Shown here piece after piece: positions 56,479 through 64,000 of a stretch of 64,000 nt of DNA. A program made the translations under genes and the position numbers. Numbering within the stretch: position 1 is the stretch's first letter; each line of letters begins with the position of its first letter. The notes beneath the pieces were generated by a model that ran no database searches, was not told the origin of the DNA, and saw only the letters and a list, made by a program, of their open reading frames with translations. The stretch covers positions 340,704,256 to 340,768,255 of the forward strand of contig JAUMIR010000003.1 in the NCBI GenBank assembly GCA_030847615.1, written 5' to 3'. The stretch is from Gambelia wislizenii. Lineage: Eukaryota; Chordata; Lepidosauria; Squamata; Crotaphytidae.

Positions 56479-56838
56479 TGGTTCATGGACTGGTACTAGC
56501 CCACAAGCACTCAGCTGCTGGTCCCTGGAGAGGTTATAGCAAAGAAAGGAATAATTGTAACCAGTGGGCACAAGTATGGATTCAGCCCTTAGTTGCTTGT
56601 CTTCCCCATCAGATAGCTTAAGAAATATTGCACTAGACTATTCCAGACAGTTAGGAAAAAAGTTACTTTGGACTACAATTCCCAGAATTCTCTAGACTTG
56701 TCGTCCCAATAAACTAACGTTTCCTAGTTCTTATTCTAAACCTTGCACCACATTGTCTGTTTCCTTCATCTTCTTTATGAAGCAAACCATGCTCCTTGAT
56801 TGGTTCTAAGTCTCTCTTTCTGCTCTCTGCTTTTTCAG

Positions 56839-56936
56839 ATGGGTATGCATTTTCTCAAGAAGAACACGGGGTCGTGTCCCAGTCTCAAGTCGTTCGATCC
56901 TATGACACTACAAAACAGAGACCTGGAGTAGAGTAA
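56839..56936 (+). CDS. ATP8A2: ATP8A2 terminal coding exon with the GYAFS autoregulatory motif and stop
   Basis: After the acceptor ctgctttttcag, this exon completes the split codon (C|AT, His) and encodes [18 protein letters not shown], then [13 protein letters not shown] and a TAA stop at 56934-56936. The GYAFS motif belongs to the C-terminal autoinhibitory segment that lies across the cytosolic domains of ATP8A1 and ATP8A2. QEEHG is typical of ATP8A2. The end, KQRPGVE, differs from the lysine- and arginine-rich end I recall for mammalian ATP8A2 (KKKSRKK) and looks more like the ATP8A1 end (KQRP plus three residues). All four exons together give 384 nt, exactly 128 codons including the stop, which strongly supports the model. 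Confidence 0.95.
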
Positions 56937-57464
56937 CATGGTCTTTTTGCCTGATTGGTGGCTGGAGTGATAAGATCAATGCATCCACTGTTAATACATC
57001 TTTGAGTAAGGTTGGCAACAGCAGCATAAACACTGGAAAACCCTTTACTGTGGCCTTAGCCAACGAGTTTGCTATGTATGCTTCTTGCAGACCTTGAGTG
57101 CACATTGAGGCTGGGGTATCATCATTTCCAATCAGCCGTTGTGCTCTACCTATTAACATTTGTTTACGTCATTTATGAAACATTTGGCTGTGCTACACAA
57201 GGTGTAAAGTTGAACACATTTTGGGTTTGCTTGCCATTTGGGAAAAAAGTGTGGGGGAGGGAGATCTGTAGACACAGAAAAGTAAAGAGGTGGTATGTTC
57301 ATGAGTGGCCTGCCTTTGCTTTAATTCAGATAGGAGTGCTGGCATTTCCTGTTTTGTCATGGCCAGATTCAAGCGTGAAAAGCTGCATATATGAAACTTT
57401 GCTTGTACTAGCTGTTTATTTGACCAAAATGTTCATGGAAAGGCAAAGGGGGGAGAAAAATAAA
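56937..57464 (+). other. ATP8A2: Likely ATP8A2 3' UTR with a candidate polyadenylation signal
   Basis: Sequence directly after the ATP8A2 stop shows no recognisable repeat. An AATAAA hexamer lies at 57459-57464, 523 nt after the stop. The true transcript may be much longer, since flippase 3' UTRs often are. A 169-codon open frame at 57069-57578 overlaps this region but resembles no family I know and is probably fortuitous. The boundary is an inference. Confidence 0.35.
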
Positions 57465-58670
57465 CATAATCATGGAGAATATAGCAGGGCAAGAATAAGG
57501 CCACAAGACCGAACATTGCTAGCTTGTTCCAGAAAAACAAAGTATTGTAAAATACCAAATACATCACAACAATGTTAGCTGATTACATACACAGGTACAC
57601 ACATATACGGACATTACCTTCTGGCACAGTATCTATCCATGACCCTAGTCAGCTGCATGGCAGGGCAATGGGTGCTGTTTGCATGGTGTTCTGCTCAGCT
57701 GTGCATCATGAAACGATTGCAGTGCAGCCCTTTATTAATTGCTGGAGTGCATCTGAATGCAGGCTTCTTTGTATTTGAGCAATTATTCTAGTCTAGTCAC
57801 TAGTCACTCTAGTCACTCACTGTTCATTTGCCATCATCCACAGAAAAATTATCAGATCATATGTGAATAATGCAAAGGAGATCTCAGGCTTCCAAGGAGA
57901 TCACATGGACTTAGGCATTCTGGCCCTTTTTTGCTCAGATTCTTCATATTGATCTTTCTTAAAACGTTCCCGAAAAATAGCTGGTGCCTTAACAGTCTCC
58001 ACATGTGCAAATTATGAAAAGTTTTTTTGAGAGTCTGCTTTGGACTATCCTGTCCTTGAGGTGGATGATTTTTCTCTACAAGATCAGTAAATAATGCAAA
58101 TCCTAAATTCAGTAGGTGGGGTGGAAAGGGTGAAGAGAAGGACCTTTTTTCAAAGAGACAAAATGTAGAATTAAGCCTCTTCCCTGAGAAAATGTACAAG
58201 AGGCCAGGGAAATTAAACAAGCATAAATGTGATGCTGATTCAAAGCATCACTGTTTCTGTTCACCACACTGAGAAATGGCTCATGAAGATTGCAGACTTG
58301 TTTGTTTTTTAATCAGCTTACAGATTCTGGAATAGCCACTTCATGGAAATGATTCCTATGAGATAGGATTTCATAAATATGCAGAGATTATGTCCTTTAA
58401 AATGGGATTAACATTCAGGTTGCCAGCTTGCTACTGAAAGAGCTTTATGACAAGGAGAAGTTCCCTCAGATGAAGCTTTTTCCCTTCGCATTGATGTAGT
58501 AATGCAAGGTGGTTGGGCTTCACTTGCTAGATTCCTGCCTGTCATGTAGCAATTAAGCACACAAAAGCCCAGCCAGGGGGAAAAATTGGCATGCACGGCT
58601 AGTGCTGCAATCAGCCCTTATTCACTGCTCCAAAGAAAGTTCACAACATACGGTAGTTTTGTTCAATGTG
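57465..58670. other. Downstream of ATP8A2, no recognised element
   Basis: Could be extended 3' UTR or intergenic DNA. No gene recognised. Confidence 0.5.
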
Positions 58671-58701
58671 AAGTTGAAGGCTTTCATGGCCGGCATCCAT
58701 A
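58671..58701. repeat. Tiny Penelope terminal remnant
   Basis: AAGTTGAAGGCTTTCATGGCC plus GGCATCCAT matches the outer end of the Penelope repeat at 172-197. Confidence 0.65.
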
Positions 58702-58938
58702 TTTTTGTTCACTTAAGGATTCATCATTTTAGTTTCCAGATGCGTTTTTGAAATCACAAAAAATTGAGAGAATTGTCACTGGATTGATATGGCAAACTTT
58801 CTAATTGAAGTGGACATACCATGGACTATACCTCAGAATTATGCATGAGCCTCAGGAAAGCAAGAGATGAATAGAGCCCCTACAGTCACCTAGTGCTGTT
58901 CTTCACATAAGTTCTATTACTTCTAGTAGCCAGACCAC

Positions 58939-59613
58939 ATAGAATCACAGAATCATAGAACTGCAGAGTTGTAAGAGACCACGAGGGCCATCCAGTCCAA
59001 CCCCCTGCCATGCAGGAAATCACAATCAAAGCATCCCCGACAGATGGCCATCCAGCCTCTGTTTAATGACCTCCAAGGAAGGAGACCCCACCACGCTCTG
59101 AGGGAGTGTGTTCCACTGCCGAACAGCTCTTACTGTCAAAAAGTTCCTCCTAATGTTGAGGTGGAATCCCTGTTCCTGGAGCTTGCATCCATTGCTCCAT
59201 GTTCCAGTCTCTGGAGCAGCAGAAAACAAGCCTGCTCCATCCTCAGCATGACATCCCTTCAAATACTTAAACAGGGCTATCATATCACCTCTTAACCATC
59301 TTTTTTCCAGGCTAAACATACCCAGCTCCCTAAGTCTCTCCTCATAAGGCATCATTTCCAGACCTTTCACCATTTTAGTTGCCCTCCTCTGGACACGGTC
59401 CAATTTGTCCATATCCTTTTTGAATTGTGGTGCCCAGAACTGGACACAGTATTCTAGGTGAGATCAAGGCAGAATAGAGTGGCACTAGTACTTCCCTTGA
59501 TCTGGACACTATGCTTCTATTGATGCAGCCCAAAATCGCATTGGCCTTTTTAGCTGCCGCATCACACTGATGACTCATGTTCCACTTGTGGTCTACTAGG
59601 ACTCCTAGATCCC
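58939..59613 (-). mobile_element. CR1 LINE 3' fragment
   Basis: The tail CATAGAATCACAGAATC is followed by 3' UTR and ORF2 C-terminal sequence. The minus frame at 59026-59412 reads [18 protein letters not shown] to VIKQRLDGHLSGML. Homology ends near CCTAGATCCC at 59613. It has one small deletion near 59461 (GAGATCAAGGC) and otherwise little decay. Confidence 0.92.
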
Positions 59614-60383
59614 ATGTCTAAATGACGGTACTGCACAGGAATTTTTGAAATGTTGCTGGGTTTTGCCCTTTCACTGACCACGCTCTGGAACACATATTGA
59701 TTTAAATGTATCCAAAAAGCTACTGACATGTGAACATTTATGCTTATCAAGCCAAAGGAAAATAGCCATCTGAATCCCTTCCCAGCCTCATCCTTCTAGG
59801 GGGTTTGAAATGAATCCCAGTGGTTGTGTGCCATGATTCCTTTCTTACTTGTGCCACCTTTAAGACTCCAAATTCCTCTTCTGTGTGGAACACAAAGATT
59901 CCTGATCCTTTGGCGTTTGTCAAAGATTTTCTTGAACCATAACTGGGGAAGGGAGAAAATACCTCCGTCCCCTAAATTTGTGTTGCAAATGGCAATAGAG
60001 CAAAAAGAGAAACTGGGAAGCAATTTGCCAACAAGCCTGGAAGTCAAGGGGCCAAATTTGTGGTGTGTGTGTGTTTTGATGACAGTATGACAAAGGCAAT
60101 GAACAAAATGAAAAATCCCAAGAAAAGTGACAAGGTCAAGGTAAAAATTGAGGCTGCAGGTCCAAGTGCATTTACCGGGAATTAAATTCTGAACTCAGCT
60201 TACTTCACACTGCTAATCTATTAATACCAATAACAACAACAACAAAACACACCCTCTTGTTTTTCTCCCTTTCTCAAACTGGGGCATGATCCAACTATCC
60301 TTAAGCATTTTTATGGCCCATTGGTTTTGATGAGAAAGTGAAATCCATGCTTCATTTTTATTTTATTTAGTTTCAGTTTGGTA
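59614..60383. other. No recognised element
   Basis: Ordinary sequence with an (AAC)n run near 60233-60245. Confidence 0.5.
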
Positions 60384-60840
60384 CAGTTTAAATATCCAGA
60401 AGAGAGTGACCAAAATTGAGGGAGATCAGGAAGCCATGCCCTATAAGGAGCGGCTTAGGGTGCTGGGTATGTTTAGCCTGGAAAAGAGAAGGTTAAGAGG
60501 TGTAATGATAGCTCCGTTTAAATACTTGAAAGGATGTCATATTAAAGAGCGATGAAGCTTGTTTTCTGCTGCTCCAGAGACTAGGACATGGAGCAATGGA
60601 CTCAAACTACAGGAAAAGAGATTTCACCTAAACATCAGGAAGAACTTCCTCACATTAAGAGCTGTTCCACAGTGCAATACACTGCCTCGGAGTGTGGTGG
60701 AGTCTCCAAACCTTCTTTGGAGGTTTTTAAACAGAGGCTGGATGGCCATCTGTCAGGAATGCTTTGATTGGGTATTACTGCAGGGCAGAGGGTTAGCCTA
60801 GGTGGCCCTTGTGGTCTCTTCCAATTCTATGATTCTATGA
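60384..60840 (+). mobile_element. CR1 LINE 3' fragment
   Basis: GTTTAAATATCCAGAAGAG, then GAAGCCATGCCCTATAAGGA, CTGGGTATGTTTAGCCTGG and the 3' UTR ending CTATGATTCTATGA. Frameshifts and substitutions show an older copy than that at 58939-59613. Confidence 0.9.
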
Positions 60841-61438
60841 AATGTATTCAGCTTTGGCTGAATCAGGCAACACATCTGCGTGGAGAATGCAGGTCTCATG
60901 TCACCAGGCCTACCACCATCTCCTTTCCACCAATCGCTCCACTGCCTCAGTCACTAGAAACCCAAATAACTAAGCTGAGGCTAACACCAAGTCTATACTT
61001 TTTTTTTTTTTTGATGAACCAACACTTGCTTGATTTTGTGATTACTAAACCACAGTAGGATAGGTTATAGTTAAATAAAATGAAATCAGGGGTCGGGGGA
61101 GGTGGATATTCAGTTTAATCCTATTGTTAGACCCAACTAGAACAAAGCTATCTAAGCAGTTCGTTTTACCTGTGTGTTCGCTCAGCATTCAATAGTTAAT
61201 TCAATCTAGCTGGGACCCACTAACAGGATTCCAGCCAGTGAACAATGGAAACTCCTTTATTCAGGCTGGACTGCTAAGGAGAGATGAAAATAAAGTAGGG
61301 CCTGGCAAACAGGATTTGTAGGTGTTTGTATTATTTTTTTTCATAATCTGCAACAATGCCAGTCTTATTTTGTATGATGCTTTTGGATGTTCAGAGCATT
61401 TCACATATACTGTCATTGTTTTTACAACAACCCTTCAA
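60841..61438. other. No recognised element
   Basis: Contains a T-run near 61000. No exon or repeat recognised. Confidence 0.5.
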
Positions 61439-61625
61439 GGAAAGACTGTAACTCAGTGGTAGAGCATACAGTATGTTTTGCATGCAAAAAGCCCCGTTTT
61501 AATTCCCTGGCATCTGGACAACCTGAAACCCTGGAAAGTCACTGAGAGATTGCATGGATGGTGTTGAGCTGGATGGGCAAATGGTCTGACTCAGTTTAAG
61601 GCCATTAAAAAAACAACAACAAGGA
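61439..61625 (+). mobile_element. tRNA-derived SINE (second family)
   Basis: The head AAAGACTGTAACTCAGTGGT and AGAGCATACAG-ATG-TTTGCATGC is tRNA-like (A box 61449-61460, degraded B box near 61497-61507). It is followed by CCCTGGCATCTGGACAACC, ACCCTGGAAAGTCACTG and AATGGTCTGACTCAGTTTAAG with an A-rich tail. It is not a functional tRNA gene. Confidence 0.8.
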
Positions 61626-63523
61626 AAGCCAGTATTTTTATGCCCCTACTCCAGGAGAGAAAGGTGAGGAGATGGAATGATGTACCTGTGGTCCACCTAA
61701 TGAACTTATGGTAAAGCAGCTATGGGGAGTCACAGTCCTTAAGGCTGGATTTGATCCTGCTTGAGACCCCAGTCTAACTCTGGCTTTCCCTAGAGGACCA
61801 TGCACCATCACCAGCTTTTGTCAGTGTTCCTCCATGCTAAAAAGGTTCACATGCTTCTTAGTTTCTGGCACAAAGAGCTTTAAGCAAAAAAATGCAGGTC
61901 CTTTTGGTACCACCCTGTTCTGTTTGGCAGCCCACCACCATCACCACCATTGAAATGTGGTCCCCAAGAACCTCTCTGAAATTAAATTTGGCCCTTGGGG
62001 TGAAGGAGGCCACCTGGTCTTGTTACAGATGCAAATGAGGGCATTATTGATTCATACCTCAGTGCTATTGATATTAACTATGCCAGCAAAACTTGTTTTG
62101 ACAAATGCAGGAAAGCAAATATATTTGCTGCATGTGCACCATCTGGGATGATGTTTGTATGTGCTCACTTTCTTTCTTCTCTCCTTCTCTCTCATACTGT
62201 TTCCCAATCTCTTCAAAATGACTTTTTCCCTCCAGACTCAGTTATTTGCTTGATACAGCAGAATGAGCAGTGTTGGGAGAGAGTGGCTGTGGATTGACAG
62301 GATTTATTTTACTTGCAAAGGCTATGGGGGTTGTGTCATTTTGACCTATCTTGAAATTGAAGTCACTCAGTGTCCAGTTCAAGCTTTCCCCAGAGTGACT
62401 AGGTGGTGTGAACTGAGATACATATGTTAAGTATCAGCTCAACAGAAATTACACATGGGGTTTGTTGCACAACTATATAGTATGTGACATTAGGACTGGT
62501 GGGTCAAACTTTGGTTAGCCCTGGAAGACTTTAATCTGGATCTAGGTTAATCCTAAAGAACACACCCAGGTCAAGGCCTGACATTCTTCATGTCCTCTGG
62601 AGACATTATCAAACGAGCATCTATAATAGCATTGAATACCTTAACTCCTCATCTTCATGAGCCAAGCCAGTAGCAAATATGAAGGCATATCCCAGCCGTG
62701 TTAGCAACCAAAGTGAAAATGGCCCTTGTGTAAACATGCTCAACATCCATTTGCTGAAATGCATAGAGCGGCAAGAGTCACCTTTGAAAATGTCGTGCGG
62801 AAAGGTTATCAACTCGACAGGGTACTGGAGCAGAATAAGCTAAAGATTTCTGCTTGACAGTCTGGATTAACAATTCCATGCTGATCAAAAAATTTAAAAA
62901 GCTGAAGTGGGGGGAAGGGAAGAAAGGGAGAAGACTCTGGCAACCTTCTGCATTGACTGCCCTGCCAGGTTTTCTGGAACATTCTGGGGAGAAGTCGATG
63001 TTTGTGTTCCCTTGTTAAAAAACAGATACGACTTCTTCCTTTGGATCAATATGTTGTGCTGCTTTGACTTGGTGTACAAAAGATGCCATTTCTTTAACAA
63101 CTGTCTTGTCACAAATTAGAAAACATGGAGCAGGGCCTGAGTCAAGTTCTGCTGAGAAATCTCTTAATGCTTTCTGTTCCTTGACAGGGCTTCAGGTCTT
63201 GCTGTAGGGAGCTACGGGCGGAAGTAAATAATAACTTGTCAAAAAAAAAAAAAACCAGTGAATTGCTAATAAAACTATTGGCATCAAGGCCATGGCTAAT
63301 GCACCTAAAAGGAATTTTCAAAAAAAAAACAACAACCTGAGTGTGGAGCAAACATGAAGTATGTGGGCTGTAAATTAAGATAACAGTCTAGACTTGGTAG
63401 TCTGTCCTCTGCTAGACCACACACTTTTTAATGGATGCCAAAAAAAGAAAAGAAATCTATAGTTTCTCTTGAGTTCACAGCCAACAGTTTTAAACAGCAG
63501 ATGCCGGAGTTTCCAGTTACCAC
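61626..63523. other. No recognised element
   Basis: Possible transposon-like end GGAGACATTATCAAACGAG at 62599-62617 without a matching partner. A-runs near 63240 and 63320. No gene recognised. Confidence 0.5.
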
Positions 63524-63567
63524 AGTCATAGAATCATAGAATCATAGAATCATAGAATTGTAGAGTC
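63524..63567 (-). repeat. CR1 octamer tail only
   Basis: CAGTCATAGAATCATAGAATC and further ATAGAATC units ending in GAATTGTAGAGTC. This is the very end of a CR1 insertion, almost all of it lost to 5' truncation. Confidence 0.8.
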
Positions 63568-64000
63568 ACATTATTTTTAGAACAAGCAAAACTGTGTTTA
63601 CTAGGAGACAATTGGTTGTTATCCTAAATAATTAAAACCAAACTATGGGTTGACAAAATTGTGTGGTTCATCTTGAGTTATGTGTGGTTCCTCACTTCAC
63701 GCACTAGTCTCCCCTCTGCACAAGCAGCATGACTCAGATGCTCCACAGAGAAATGCCCTTATTATATGTATGCACTAGTAATGTGCTTTGTTTGGGTGTA
63801 TTTATCTAGAAGAACAGGCAATCAGTCAACAAAACAACCATGTGAACAGCCTCTCTAAAATGCAGAATTCAACACGCAGTAAATAGCAGCTACATTTATA
63901 CACGCTACAACACTTCAGTTGCCCTCTCATTCACACTGACCTGAAGCAAGCCTGAGCAAATTCAGTGGTACTTACATTAAAGTAGTCACCTAGAGGACTG
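63568..64000. other. No recognised element
   Basis: AT-rich DNA without recognised features. Confidence 0.5.

Noticed and set aside
22988..56936. Assignment of the host exons to ATP8A1
   Set aside because: The [21 protein letters not shown] and QEEHG segments fit ATP8A2. Only the last few residues (KQRP) resemble ATP8A1.
61439..61510. tRNA gene
   Set aside because: The tRNA-like head is degraded, lacks a foldable acceptor pair and is joined to a SINE body.
62599..62830. DNA transposon beginning GGAGACATTATC
   Set aside because: No matching inverted end was found downstream.

Overview
This is non-coding-rich vertebrate nuclear DNA, most likely from a squamate reptile (lizard or snake). The evidence is the set of retroelements present together: CR1 LINEs with (ATTCTATG)n tails, a Penelope-like element with a GIY-YIG domain, Bov-B and L2 LINE fragments, an L1 C-terminus, a Sauria-type tRNA SINE and a 5S rRNA-derived SINE that both carry Bov-B-like tails, an L2-tailed tRNA SINE, and many short inverted-repeat DNA transposons. 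The species cannot be named from this sequence.

The only host gene I can support is the 3' end of ATP8A2, a P4-ATPase phospholipid flippase, on the + strand. Four exons (22988-23076, 28197-28301, 44386-44477, 56839-56936) total 384 nt. They splice in frame into 127 codons plus a stop and encode the last transmembrane segment and the cytosolic regulatory tail with its GYAFS motif. Everything before 56839 is therefore intron or coding sequence of this gene, and sequence after 56936 is 3' UTR and then intergenic. No upstream ATP8A2 exon was recognised in 1-22987, and no downstream neighbour gene was recognised in 57-64 kb.

Layout. 163-2260: Penelope-like element with inverted terminal repeats, invaded by a CR1 tail and a GC-rich tandem-repeat block. 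5.0-5.6 kb: hairpin and tandem-repeat cluster. 7.4-8.1 kb: candidate Harbinger-like element. 8.2-12.4 kb: nearly complete CR1 with intact ORF1 and a lightly damaged ORF2. 13.2-14.3 kb: two hAT-like elements. 14.9-15.6 kb: Bov-B fragment invaded by a MITE. 17.1-22.5 kb: old CR1 interrupted three times. 24-26 kb: Tigger-like MITE, Sauria SINE and L1 3' end. 29.6-30.9 kb: CR1 invaded by a foldback element. 37-47.3 kb: several non-autonomous DNA transposons, an L2 C-terminus and a 5S SINE. 49.9-52.2 kb: young 5'-truncated CR1 on the minus strand with a 724-residue open frame. 58.9-60.8 kb: two more CR1 pieces.

I found no operon, CRISPR array, defence system, structural RNA gene or obviously new coding system. 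The most informative content is the nested transposon stratigraphy, the pairing of SINEs with the LINE families whose tails they share, and the lineage-specific end of the ATP8A2 tail.
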